Origin: Pseudomonas sp.
Lineage (GTDB): Bacteria; Pseudomonadota; Gammaproteobacteria; Pseudomonadales; Pseudomonadaceae
DNA length: 43,556 nucleotides
Assembly: GCA_030656145.1 (NCBI GenBank)
Contig: JAUSOF010000079.1
Location: forward strand, 1 to 43,556
Direction: 5' to 3'
The notes below the pieces were generated by a model. That model had not been told where the DNA came from, searched no databases, and worked only from the letters and a program-made list of their open reading frames with translations. Positions 9,091-16,749 of the stretch are shown one piece after another. Numbering within the stretch: the first letter of the stretch is position 1; the number at the start of each line of letters is the position of its first letter. Made by a program: the position numbers and the translations under genes.

Positions 9091-11628
9091 CTATTTTCCG
9101 GGTGTCAGGATCAGCCGTTTGCTGCCATAGGCTTTTTCGAGGTTCTGTGGCTGAAACGGGAAGCTCATGTACTGGCCCTTGCGCCAGGCGTCGATGCCAT
9201 CGGCGTAATGCTTGCTCGCAGGGTTGCCGGATTGGCCTGAGCTGTTGAGGCCGATCAGCGGCTCTTCGCGGCCAAAGTCGACGACGATACGCATGGCCGG
9301 GATCAGCCAGGTGTCGAAGTCCTGCCCCCAGTTGTAGGCCGATACATTGAGGGTGCTGTGGTCACCGCCGGCGGGGTAGGGGCCGCGGTCCAGGTAGCCC
9401 TTCAGCGAGTTGATTGCGGTGCGCTGGCTGGTGCTCATGTAGGGCGCCAGTTTGCTGGTCTCGGTAACCCAGCTGTAGCTGTGCAGCTTGCCCCACTGCC
9501 AGGCGCTGCGCTCGCTGCCGAGCTTGGCTTCGGCGAAGGTCACCGCGGCGGCCAGGCTACGAGCGAGAATGGCAGGTTTGTCTTCTTGCTGGGCGCTGCC
9601 GATGTCGTTCCAGAACGGGCTGTCGTCACGGCCTAGCAGGTGGTCGGCTTGAGCCGAATAGGATTTGTTGGCGGTTTCCACCAGGGCCAGCCATGCGGGG
9701 CTGGTTTCGGGGCCCAGTTCATCGAGGAAAATCTGCCGCGCACTTTCGTGGAGGAAGGCGCCATAGAGTGCAGCATCTGCCGAGGTCGCGCTAAGGTTGC
9801 CGTCGAACGCCATCAATCGGCTGTAGGCTTCGCGCGCTTTGCTGCGTTCCGGCGCGGGCAGGGCATTGATGGCTTTTTGCAGCGGTTCGGCCATGCCGGG
9901 CGCTTCGAACATGCTTTGCAGCTTGCCGACAAAGGGCGTGGTCTGGTCGTACTGCATGGCAATCATGCTGCGGGTATCGTGCTTGCCGCTGCCGGCCAGT
10001 TGGGCCAGGCGCTCGTAGCGCTCAGGGTAATGCCAGGAGTTGGACAGCTGCATGCCATAGCCCCGTGGCACAGTGCGGTGGTTGGCGGTGCCCAGCCAGC
10101 CCTGCGGTGGATCCTGATCGTAGGGATGCAGCATTGGGTCGGCGAAACCATCCCAGTCGTAACGGCTGTCCCAGCCAGGTGAAGGTATCAGTCCAAGACC
10201 TTCGCGCCGATTAGGGAAGCGCCCAGTGACCTGCCAACCGATGTGCTGAGCGTCAGCGAAGACGATATTCAAGGGCATGGCGCGTACCTCGCGGGTGGCC
10301 TCAAAGGCTTGCTCCACCGATTGCGCGCGGGACAGGTCGAACAGTGCGTCGAGGGATTGATCCGCCTCGAACTGCGTGGTTTTCAGGGCCAGGCCATAGC
10401 CGCTGCCCAGTTGCAGGGGCTGTAATGGTTGTTTGCGCTCGCCCAGTACCGAGTTGAGCAGTGGGCCGTGGCGGGTCTCGAAGATGGTTTCGCGAATCGG
10501 CCGCTGGCCCTTGATGAAGAAGGTTTCCTGGCGTTCGCGGGCGGGCAGCCATTTGCCGTCGGCCTGGTAGTACAGGCGGTTGCCTTGGCGCTGGATTTTC
10601 TCCAGGAACAGGTCCTGGTTGTCGCCCATGACCATGGTCATGCCCCAGCCGAGCTTGCCGTTGAACCCGGCGACGATGGCGGGCACGCCGGCAATCGACA
10701 CGCCGGCGGCCTGGAATTTCGGCGAGCGGATCTGCACGAAGTTCCACGCCGAGGGCATCGACAGTGGCAGGTGGGTGTCGTTGGCCAGCAGGCTTTTGCC
10801 GCTGCGGCTGTTCTGTGGGGCTATGGCCCAGTTGTTGGAGGCGGCGACGCCAAGCATGTGGGTGCTGGCGAGTTGGAGGGCGGCATTGTTCACGGCGGCC
10901 AGGCCGGGAATCTGTCCGCTGAGGGTCAGGCCCTTGAGTTTTGCGGCCTCATCGAATGGCAGTGGTTCATCTGGGTAGGTGGGCAGCAGCCAGGCGAGTT
11001 GTTCGCTGCCGACTTGCTGTGCCAGCACCAGGGCGGCGATTTCTTCCTGTAGGTTGACCGATAGGCCGAAGTTCAGCAGGCAGAACACCAGCACCGAATC
11101 TTCTGCTGTCCAGTAGGGCGGGTGATAGCCGGATTGGGCCAGGTCCATTGGCAGCTTGTCGCGATAGCGGAACAGGTAGGCGTTGACGCCGCGGGCGTAC
11201 ACCTCGAAGAACTTCTTCAGGCGTGGCGAGGCGTTGGCATACAGCACTTCGGCACTTTTCTTCAGGTTGACCGCGCGCATCAGGCGATCGATTTCCAGTA
11301 CGCCGGGTCCGGCCATCTCCGCCAGTCTGCCTTCGGCCATCAGGCGAAGACCGACCATCTGACTGAGGCGGTCGCTGGCATGCACGTAGCCCAAGGCGAA
11401 TAGCGCGTCGTGAAACGTGTTGGTTTCGATCAGCGGCATGCCCAGGGCATTGCGTCGAATCACCACGTTTTGTGCCAGGCCCTGCACGTGCACAGTGCCT
11501 TGGTCCGGGTGCAGGCTATCGCTGTAACGGCTGTCGAGAAATGACTGACAACCGCTTAACGCCAGGCCGGCAGTAAGGCCGGCGGCAAGGCCCAGGTGGG
11601 CTAGAGGACGGAATGCGCGCGATAGCAT
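9091..11628 (-). CDS. quiP: QuiP-like penicillin/acyl-homoserine-lactone acylase (lipoprotein-type signal)
   Basis: This is an Ntn-hydrolase of the penicillin acylase family. The P. aeruginosa relative QuiP removes acyl chains from long-chain acyl-homoserine lactones, so this one may quench quorum signals or use them as carbon source; its true substrate is unproven. The 845-residue length matches QuiP. A signal sequence ends in LSGC (C27), predicting a lipid anchor. S264, in the stretch [10 protein letters not shown], is the expected nucleophile freed when the precursor cleaves itself into alpha and beta chains. It is the last gene of a minus-strand unit with the DUF2489, SEC-C and LEA-type genes. 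A 17-bp hairpin in the 78-base gap upstream may lower its expression. Confidence 0.88.
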   Translation of the reverse strand: MLSRAFRPLAHLGLAAGLTAGLALSGCQSFLDSRYSDSLHPDQGTVHVQGLAQNVVIRRNALGMPLIETNTFHDALFALGYVHASDRLSQMVGLRLMAEGRLAEMAGPGVLEIDRLMRAVNLKKSAEVLYANASPRLKKFFEVYARGVNAYLFRYRDKLPMDLAQSGYHPPYWTAEDSVLVFCLLNFGLSVNLQEEIAALVLAQQVGSEQLAWLLPTYPDEPLPFDEAAKLKGLTLSGQIPGLAAVNNAALQLASTHMLGVAASNNWAIAPQNSRSGKSLLANDTHLPLSMPSAWNFVQIRSPKFQAAGVSIAGVPAIVAGFNGKLGWGMTMVMGDNQDLFLEKIQRQGNRLYYQADGKWLPARERQETFFIKGQRPIRETIFETRHGPLLNSVLGERKQPLQPLQLGSGYGLALKTTQFEADQSLDALFDLSRAQSVEQAFEATREVRAMPLNIVFADAQHIGWQVTGRFPNRREGLGLIPSPGWDSRYDWDGFADPMLHPYDQDPPQGWLGTANHRTVPRGYGMQLSNSWHYPERYERLAQLAGSGKHDTRSMIAMQYDQTTPFVGKLQSMFEAPGMAEPLQKAINALPAPERSKAREAYSRLMAFDGNLSATSADAALYGAFLHESARQIFLDELGPETSPAWLALVETANKSYSAQADHLLGRDDSPFWNDIGSAQQEDKPAILARSLAAAVTFAEAKLGSERSAWQWGKLHSYSWVTETSKLAPYMSTSQRTAINSLKGYLDRGPYPAGGDHSTLNVSAYNWGQDFDTWLIPAMRIVVDFGREEPLIGLNSSGQSGNPASKHYADGIDAWRKGQYMSFPFQPQNLEKAYGSKRLILTPGK

Positions 11629-11681
11629 GCAGTGAGCTCCTTACGGGCACAGGGCTGGAAATCGGTAAGTGAACGTACTGC

Positions 11682-11719
11682 GCAACCCGCTTGAGCCTCG
11701 CCAGGCTCAGGCGGGTTGC
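11682..11719. terminator. 17-bp hairpin spanning the DUF2489 stop, before quiP
   Basis: GCAACCCGCTTGAGCCT (11682-11698) pairs with AGGCTCAGGCGGGTTGC (11703-11719) with a single G-T wobble and a four-base loop. The stop codon of the DUF2489 gene lies inside the stem. No T-run follows, so this is either a weak or Rho-assisted terminator, or a processing/stability hairpin that sets the ratio between the upstream genes and quiP. Confidence 0.55.
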
Positions 11720-12165
11720 TTCAGGCCTTCTTCGAGCAGCCAGCGTGCAGCGGTGCGAGCGGCAGACTTGTGCTGCAGTTCAAGTTCATTGAAATGCTTT
11801 TCGTGCTGGCGTCGTTCGGCCTGTTCGAGAGCCTTCCAGTGAGCGTGGGTAGGTACCTGGGCGGTGGCTTCGAACAAGAGGTGAAACACCTGGCAGCGGG
11901 CATCCTGGCTGAGCAGGGTGTCGTAGTTGTCCAGTAGCACCTTGATCCGGATCGCTCCTTCGATAAGCGGCATCTGGCCTTCGAGCAGGCTGCCGGCGAG
12001 TATTTTCAAATCACCAGCCAGGCGCTCGCGGCGCTGTTTTTCAGCCTGCGCCAGGTTACGTCGTTGCGCCCATACTCGGCGCCACAGGGCTAGGGCATAC
12101 AGTGCGAGGGCCGTCACCACCAGGGCGCTGGCCAGCAGCAAAAGATTCAAGGTGGTCATTGGCAC
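11707..12165 (-). CDS. DUF2489-type membrane-anchored protein
   Basis: This 152-residue protein resembles the DUF2489 family, whose function is unknown. An N-terminal membrane helix (about residues 6-28, rich in Leu and Ala) is followed by a basic junction (WRRVWAQRR) and a charged, helical cytoplasmic domain. The start could be the ATG at 12165 or the ATG two codons later. It begins one base after the stop of the His-rich SEC-C gene, so the two are surely co-transcribed. The stop codon is buried in a strong hairpin ahead of quiP. Nothing in the sequence shows enzymatic activity. Confidence 0.8.
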   Translation of the reverse strand: MPMTTLNLLLLASALVVTALALYALALWRRVWAQRRNLAQAEKQRRERLAGDLKILAGSLLEGQMPLIEGAIRIKVLLDNYDTLLSQDARCQVFHLLFEATAQVPTHAHWKALEQAERRQHEKHFNELELQHKSAARTAARWLLEEGLKQPA

Positions 12166-12166
12166 A

Positions 12167-12355
12167 TCAAACGCCGTGACATTTTTTGAATTTCTTCTGG
12201 CTGCCGCATGGGCATGGGTCGTTGCGGCCCACGTCCTTCAGGGTGTTGCGCACAGGCTCCTGATGGGCGTGATTGCAGTCCGGGCCGTGCACGTGACCGT
12301 GATCATGCTCGGTGTGGTGGCCGTCGGAGCCGTTTGCGTGGGCGTGTTGGTTCAT
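12167..12355 (-). CDS. Small His-rich SEC-C motif metal-binding protein
   Basis: The C-terminus of this 62-residue protein is a SEC-C motif, [19 protein letters not shown] (residues 43-61), the Zn-binding element also found at the end of SecA. The N-terminal half is remarkably His/Asp-rich ([20 protein letters not shown]) and adds HGPDCNHAH, with about 12 histidines in the first 32 residues, which looks like a metal-buffering tail. The function is unknown; binding of Zn or Ni is an inference. It lies six bases after the LEA-type lipoprotein gene and one base before the DUF2489 gene, so it is an internal operon member. YchJ, with two SEC-C motifs, is encoded less than 2 kb away. Confidence 0.88.
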   Translation of the reverse strand: MNQHAHANGSDGHHTEHDHGHVHGPDCNHAHQEPVRNTLKDVGRNDPCPCGSQKKFKKCHGV

Positions 12356-12361
12356 ATGCGT

Positions 12362-12859
12362 TTACTCAGGAATGAAATCGCCGGGAATTATCTCGCCATT
12401 ACGCGACATATGCACGCTACGACCGAACAACAAACCCGTTTTTACCTGGCCTTCGAGGCGATAACGGATAGGTTCTTCAGGCCGTTCCAGTAATTTGACT
12501 ATTTGCCGCAGGTGTCGCCAAAGATTGGTGCGCACGGGCACATCGAACACGTGATGGCCATAGGCTGGAACTGTGAACCAGGTGTCGGATTGGCCTTCTG
12601 CCAGCTTAACCTCATTGAGGTGCACGCGGTAATCCAGGCCTCGCACCGGCAGGCTCATGCTGTTGGGGTTGTCGATGCGAAAACGCAGGACGAACTCCTG
12701 CTCCAATAATTTGGCCCTGATGACGTCCACTTTGAGCAAGCGGACATCTGGATCCTTGAATCCCCCGCTGGTCCAGGTGGAACATCCGCTGAGCCCGCAA
12801 AACAGGCCGAAAAGAATCAGTAGGCTGAGAGTTTTTATAGTTAGCGCCTGGGAAAACAT
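12362..12859 (-). CDS. LEA type 2 / WHy-domain lipoprotein
   Basis: This is a predicted periplasm-facing lipoprotein of 165 residues. I choose the ATG at 12859 because GGAG stands six bases before it and it directly starts a signal sequence; a longer frame from 12940 adds an implausible leader. The lipobox is LSGC with C26. The mature part resembles the LEA14-like WHy (water stress and hypersensitive response) domain, with the hallmark RFRIDNPNSMSLPVRGLDY, which forms a small fibronectin-like beta sandwich. Bacterial members are of unclear role, often linked to envelope stress. It heads the four-gene unit ending with quiP and is divergent from the gene at 12972, so the operon promoter should lie in the 112 bases between them. 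Confidence 0.82.
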   Translation of the reverse strand: MFSQALTIKTLSLLILFGLFCGLSGCSTWTSGGFKDPDVRLLKVDVIRAKLLEQEFVLRFRIDNPNSMSLPVRGLDYRVHLNEVKLAEGQSDTWFTVPAYGHHVFDVPVRTNLWRHLRQIVKLLERPEEPIRYRLEGQVKTGLLFGRSVHMSRNGEIIPGDFIPE

Positions 12860-12971
12860 TTCATACTCCAAAGGACGCGTCAGTGTAACAAGCACGTGCT
12901 TGGCTGCAACGTGTTGTGAGGGTAAAAAAACCTGCGCCATACTGAGCGTCTAATAGGACAGGAGTGTGACC

Positions 12972-13529
12972 ATGCCTCGTTACGAGATCGCCTTTGCCGG
13001 CCAGTTGGTGTCGGGTGCGCAACTTGACGCAGTCAAAGCCAATCTGGCCAAGTTGTTCCAGGCTGATGCCGCGCGGATTGCCTTATTGTTCTCTGGGCGG
13101 CGAATGGTGATCAAGAACAACCTGGATGAAGCCGGGGCGGAAAAATATCGCAGCATCCTGTTGCGCGCCGGTGCTCTGGTCGAGGTGCGGGACATGGCGG
13201 AGGATATCGAGGAAATCGAGTTGGCGCCGCCGCCGGCCGGCGAAGCACCCGAGCCGCTGCCTGTCTTTACCCCGCCAGTACCTGCCGGCCAGCGGCTCAA
13301 GGTTCTGCCTCGGGATGAATATATGGCGGCGTTTGCCGAGGTCGATGCGCCGGATTTCGGGATCGCCCCGCTAGGTGACGACTTGCAGGATGAAAAGCCC
13401 GCCACGCAAGTGCCGCCGCTCGATCTGTCGCAATTCAGTCTGGCTCCCACTGGCAGCGATATGGGCGAGATCAAGGCTCCGCCAGCCGCCGCGCCGCTGG
13501 ATATTTCCCATCTGAAATTGCAGGAGTAG
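12972..13529 (+). CDS. Conserved protein of unknown function with proline-rich C-terminal half
   Basis: I do not recognise a named family. The ATG at 12972 follows an AGGAG site by seven bases and is preferred to a GTG two codons earlier. The product is 185 residues. The first 75 or so form a compact domain (YEIAFAGQLVSGAQLDAVKA... LFSGRRMVIKNNLD... YRSILLRAGALVEV). Similar N-terminal modules occur, as I recall, in proteobacterial proteins fused to DUF805 or other membrane domains. The rest is Pro/Ala-rich, acidic and probably disordered, ending in two similar short motifs, PLDLSQFSLAP and PLDISHLKLQE. No signal peptide is seen. It is a single gene with its own terminator. Confidence 0.75.
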   Translation: MPRYEIAFAGQLVSGAQLDAVKANLAKLFQADAARIALLFSGRRMVIKNNLDEAGAEKYRSILLRAGALVEVRDMAEDIEEIELAPPPAGEAPEPLPVFTPPVPAGQRLKVLPRDEYMAAFAEVDAPDFGIAPLGDDLQDEKPATQVPPLDLSQFSLAPTGSDMGEIKAPPAAAPLDISHLKLQE

Positions 13530-13578
13530 GTCTGGGAGTGTGCCTGTCCTGCTCGCAGCGACAGTCGCACAGATCGTC

Positions 13579-13605
13579 AGCCGCTGCTGGATGAGCGGCT
13601 TTTTT
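13579..13605 (+). terminator. Intrinsic terminator after the gene at 12972
   Basis: AGCCGCT (13579-13585) pairs with AGCGGCT (13594-13600) around an eight-base loop, followed by a T-run to 13605. It ends the plus-strand transcript. The next 90 bases up to the ychJ stop show nothing else. Confidence 0.85.
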
Positions 13606-13697
13606 AGTCAGGATGACAGTCGGGGAGCGCTGCCGAACGGCCCTCGCTCTGCGCACCAGGCGCGGGTGCTGCGCAGGCCAATCAGGTACTTGTCATT

Positions 13698-14198
13698 TCA
13701 GACAAAGCCCGCGCAGCATTTCTTGAATTTCAGCCCGTTGCCACACGGACAGGGATCATTGCGACCGACCTGCAGTGCGACCGTCGGGTCGATGAAGAAC
13801 CAATGACCCTGGCACTGGACGAAGGCAGAGCGTTCACGGTGGGTATGTTCGCCTCCATCATCATGCCAGCGGGCGGTAAAGGTCACGAACGCATGTTCCG
13901 GTTGGCCGCCGAGTACTTCACTGCTTTCGACTTCCAGACCAAGCCAGGTGCTTTGCAGGCTCCAGGCGCTGATAGCGGCGCGATCCAGGCCCGCTTGCTG
14001 TGCCTTCAGGGTGGTCGCCAGCAGGTAATCGACCAGTCCCAGTACATAGGCGCTGTAGCGCGAACGCATCAGCACCTCGGCGCTCGGTGCCGGCAGCCCG
14101 GCATGGTAGCGGCCGCAGCATTCGTTGAGTGAACTACCACTGCCACACGGGCAGCTTGGCGGGGGATCGGCGCAGGTTGTCGTCACGGGGCTCACCAC
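13698..14198 (-). CDS. ychJ: YchJ/UPF0225 family SEC-C protein
   Basis: This 166-residue protein has the YchJ layout. There is an N-terminal SEC-C-like motif, [17 protein letters not shown] (about residues 16-32), and a central NTF2-like domain starting [21 protein letters not shown] and ending in HWFFIDP. A C-terminal SEC-C motif follows, [18 protein letters not shown]. The function is unknown; both ends should bind Zn. The start is a GTG overlapping the stop of the upstream methyltransferase-like gene by seven bases, so the two are coupled. I am confident of the family, not of any role. Confidence 0.92.
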   Translation of the reverse strand: MVSPVTTTCADPPPSCPCGSGSSLNECCGRYHAGLPAPSAEVLMRSRYSAYVLGLVDYLLATTLKAQQAGLDRAAISAWSLQSTWLGLEVESSEVLGGQPEHAFVTFTARWHDDGGEHTHRERSAFVQCQGHWFFIDPTVALQVGRNDPCPCGNGLKFKKCCAGFV

Positions 14199-14689
14199 CA
14201 GTACTTCCCAAAATTCTCCGGGTTGGCCCAGAACTTGGCATTCAGCCAGTCGGGGACCTGTTTGTAGTCGAGCAGGTCGTAGGTGAACAGGCTCAGTGTC
14301 TGTTCGCCGCGCTGAAAGCGCTCACTGGCCTGCAGGGCCAGGCCAAAGAAATCAGTGTCTTGCCAGGCGCAGGCCTGCAGGTCGACTAATACCGCGATGC
14401 GGCTGGCGTTAAGGTTGCGGATGCCGCCAAGCAGTTCCAGTCCAGTGCGCTTGGGCAGGTGCTCAAGGCAGTCGATGACCAGCGCCAGGTCAAACCGTTG
14501 CGCTGCCAGCTCGGCTGGCAAGGCTCCTGCAGCAGCGTGTGCAACCTGGCAATCGGGGTGCGCGGCCTTAAAAGCAGCGAGCGCAGGCAGTTCGTTGGCG
14601 CCTATTAATAGCAGGCGGCTTGGTGCGTAACGCTCCAGCAGCGCGGCCAGCGCTTGCTGTGGTGTACGGGAAGAAGTGCTCTCGGTCAT
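14192..14689 (-). CDS. Methyltransferase-like protein (DUF6231-like)
   Basis: This 165-residue protein looks like a short class I SAM-methyltransferase fold. A first beta strand and turn read [16 protein letters not shown] (about 29-44). An acidic strand, [22 protein letters not shown] (about 69-90), resembles methyltransferase motifs with the usual EHL. The classic GxGxG loop is missing, so catalysis is uncertain. I recall the group as DUF6231, found in Pseudomonas. The C-terminus is aromatic ([18 protein letters not shown]). It sits directly upstream of ychJ, with its stop overlapping the ychJ start, and is divergent from the OmpA lipoprotein gene at 14853. Confidence 0.75.
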   Translation of the reverse strand: MTESTSSRTPQQALAALLERYAPSRLLLIGANELPALAAFKAAHPDCQVAHAAAGALPAELAAQRFDLALVIDCLEHLPKRTGLELLGGIRNLNASRIAVLVDLQACAWQDTDFFGLALQASERFQRGEQTLSLFTYDLLDYKQVPDWLNAKFWANPENFGKYWW

Positions 14690-14852
14690 CGATAATCCTC
14701 GATCAGTTGGGAAAAGACTACCGTGTCGCCGGGAGAAGGCCTAGAACCTAATATTGTTGTTGCGTATGTAAATCATGCCTGGCGGATTCTAAAACGGGAG
14801 TCTTTACTGCATAAGTATCGGTTTGTCCGATTCCCACTGGAGATAAAAGCAC

Positions 14853-15485
14853 ATGAGCATCATAAGGAAAGCAGTACCTCTGATTTTGACGACCAGCTTC
14901 TTGACGGGTTGCGCCGGCTTGCAGAAAACCGATTGGCCGACGTGTGCGGCAATCGGTGGTGTGGGCGGCGCGGCACTGGGAGCCATTGAGAGCTCTACAT
15001 GGGCGGGTGGTGGTGCGTTAGTCGGCGCCGGTATGGCAGCCGCCTATTGCTGGGTGCATGGTGCCGGAGGCGAAGAGCTGGTGATGGTAGAGGAGGTTAT
15101 GGTCGAAGAGATTCCCATGCCTGAACCTGTCGCAGAAGCTGTTCGTGTCGAGTTGGATGTGAAGTTTGATTTCGATAAGGCTCAAGTCAAGGAAGGCAGT
15201 TTTGCCGATATCAAAAACCTTGCAGACTTCATGGCGCAGTACCCGCAAACCACCACCGTGGTTGAAGGGCATACCGACTCCGTCGGTACCGACGCCTATA
15301 ACCAGGGCCTGTCCGAGCGTCGTGCCAATGCGGTTCGCGATGTGCTGGTCAACCAATATGGCGTGAGCGGTAGTCGCGTCAACTCGGTTGGTTATGGTGA
15401 GACTCGTCCGGTTGCCGACAATGCGACTGAAGCCGGGCGCGCAATTAACCGGCGAGTCGAGGCTGAAGTTGAGGCGCGGCCTTAA
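14853..15485 (+). CDS. OmpA-family lipoprotein, first of a tandem pair
   Basis: This 210-residue outer-membrane lipoprotein probably tethers the outer membrane to peptidoglycan. The signal sequence ends in LTGC (C20). Next is a Gly/Ala-rich segment (about 33-64, AIGGVGGAALGAIE) of glycine-zipper type, then a short acidic linker full of Val and Glu (VMVEEVMVEEIPMPEPV). The C-terminal OmpA/MotB peptidoglycan-binding domain spans about 97-207. It has VKFDFDKAQVK, EGHTDSVG (D142) and LSERRANAV (R157), the residues that bind diaminopimelate in this fold. The next gene is a paralogue. The ribosome-binding site is GGAG, about 11 bases before the ATG. Confidence 0.92.
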   Translation: MSIIRKAVPLILTTSFLTGCAGLQKTDWPTCAAIGGVGGAALGAIESSTWAGGGALVGAGMAAAYCWVHGAGGEELVMVEEVMVEEIPMPEPVAEAVRVELDVKFDFDKAQVKEGSFADIKNLADFMAQYPQTTTVVEGHTDSVGTDAYNQGLSERRANAVRDVLVNQYGVSGSRVNSVGYGETRPVADNATEAGRAINRRVEAEVEARP

Positions 15486-15542
15486 CTATCATCCCGGGCC
15501 TCACTGAGGGCTCGCTTGTACTATGCAGAGTGGGCGGCTTAA

Positions 15543-15579
15543 CTCCTGTGTTACTGGCAGCACGCCAGTAACACAGGAG
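15543..15579 (+). promoter_or_regulatory. Perfect 16-bp hairpin burying a ribosome-binding site
   Basis: CTCCTGTGTTACTGGC (15543-15558) is the exact reverse complement of GCCAGTAACACAGGAG (15564-15579), with a five-base loop AGCAC. The AGGAG at the right foot (15575-15579) is the ribosome-binding site of the OmpA gene starting at 15587. In RNA it would be fully base-paired with CTCCT. No T-run follows, so it is not a standard terminator. It may control translation, block 3' decay of the first OmpA mRNA, or both. Confidence 0.8.
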
Positions 15580-15586
15580 ATCCGCC

Positions 15587-16318
15587 ATGAGAATAAGACT
15601 CTTCAGAGTTGCTTTTCCCCTTCTCTTGGCCAGCAGTGTTCTTTCTGGTTGCGTCACGACTTCCAGTACGGGAGACGCGGCGCTCAACCAGGGGAACTGG
15701 CCCTTGTGCAGTGCGATTGGTGGCTTGGCCGGTAGCGGCCTGGGCGCAATCGAACGTTCAGCTTGGGCTGCAGGTGGTGCCGTGGCCGGTGCGCTCATCG
15801 GCGGCATTGTTTGCTACGCTCAGGACGGTGACCAGGATGGTGATGGCGTGTTCGATCGCCGTGACCGTTGCCCGGATACGCCGCCCAATACTTCGGTGCG
15901 CCACAATGGCTGCCCATTCCCCGAGTATGCAAACCAGCCGCAACTGATGGAACCTGACGAACCTGCAGTGCCGGTTCGAGTGGAGCTGGACGTGAAATTC
16001 GACTTCGACAAGTCGGTCGTCAGGACGGGTAGTCACGCGGATATCAAAAACCTTGCCGACTTCATGAAGCAGTACCCGCAGACCAGCACAACTGTCGAGG
16101 GGCATACCGACGCCATTGGCTCAGAGGCCTACAACCAAGGCTTGTCCGAGCGCCGCGCCAATGCTGTGCGTGACGTGCTGGTCGAGCAGCATGGCATTGA
16201 GACCAGGCGGGTGTCGGCTGTAGGGTACGGCGAATCGCGCCCGGTTGCCGATAACACCACGGAGTCCGGGCGCGCAATCAACCGAAGGGTCGAGGCTGCG
16301 GTCGAAGTGCTGCCATAG
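15587..16318 (+). CDS. OmpA-family lipoprotein with calcium-binding type 3 repeat, second of the pair
   Basis: This 243-residue lipoprotein is a paralogue of the preceding gene. The lipobox is LSGC (C22). A related Gly/Ala segment follows (WPLCSAIGGLAG... LGAIERSAWAAGG), then an insertion absent from its neighbour: DGDQDGDGVFDRRDRCPDTP (about 80-99). That is a thrombospondin type 3 repeat with Ca2+-binding aspartates, and Cys95/Cys109 may form a disulfide. The OmpA domain (about 131-240) is very similar to the first copy, with EGHTDAIG and LSERRANAV. The ribosome-binding site lies in a perfect 16-bp hairpin, suggesting separate translational control. The likely role is outer membrane to peptidoglycan linkage, perhaps calcium-stabilised. 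Confidence 0.92.
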   Translation: MRIRLFRVAFPLLLASSVLSGCVTTSSTGDAALNQGNWPLCSAIGGLAGSGLGAIERSAWAAGGAVAGALIGGIVCYAQDGDQDGDGVFDRRDRCPDTPPNTSVRHNGCPFPEYANQPQLMEPDEPAVPVRVELDVKFDFDKSVVRTGSHADIKNLADFMKQYPQTSTTVEGHTDAIGSEAYNQGLSERRANAVRDVLVEQHGIETRRVSAVGYGESRPVADNTTESGRAINRRVEAAVEVLP

Positions 16319-16334
16319 ATGGCATTACCTGATG

Positions 16335-16357
16335 CTGGCCGGGCGTTGACCGGCCAG
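16335..16357 (+). terminator. Possible hairpin terminator after the second OmpA gene
   Basis: CTGGCCGG (16335-16342) pairs with CCGGCCAG (16350-16357) around a seven-base loop. The T-run is missing, so termination would be weak or Rho-assisted. Confidence 0.45.
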
Positions 16358-16449
16358 GTATCTGGCGGGGCGGGAGGTCTCTGCAGTTTTTGCTAGCCTG
16401 GCGCAAAGCGGTTAAGGTGCGGCGGAGCAAAAAAACTGCAGGGGCGGAC

Positions 16450-16749
16450 ATGAAATTTTTGTTGGGGCTGGGGAAAGTACTGACTGCGTTATTTTGGGGT
16501 GTGGTCTTGGCCAATCTGCTTGAGCCATTCGCGCAGCCTTTCGCAATGCTGTTGAATTTCGCGGGCGCTGCGCTGGTCATGATCCATGTGCTGGAGTTGT
16601 TGGTGTTCAATGATCGCCTGAGCGGGCACGCGCAGCCTGGATTGGCGCGCGTGCAAATTCTGCTGTTTGGCATTTTCCACCTGCAGGCACTGACGCCCGA
16701 GCAGCCGGTGAGCGAAGTTGCAGTGCCGCTGGAGGTTGAGCATGCGTAA
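16450..16749 (+). CDS. DUF1145 (YhhL-like) inner-membrane protein
   Basis: This 99-residue protein resembles E. coli YhhL (DUF1145), a small inner-membrane protein of unknown function. Shared features are FWGVVLANLLEPF near residue 15, a second hydrophobic stretch around 35-55 (LNFAGAALVMIHVLELL) and QILLFGIFHLQAL near 78. I start it at the ATG at 16450, after an AGGGG site; the frame is open further upstream but without a better signal. Its last four codons overlap the start of the collagen-like gene (ATGCGTAA), so the two are translationally coupled. Confidence 0.82.
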   Translation: MKFLLGLGKVLTALFWGVVLANLLEPFAQPFAMLLNFAGAALVMIHVLELLVFNDRLSGHAQPGLARVQILLFGIFHLQALTPEQPVSEVAVPLEVEHA

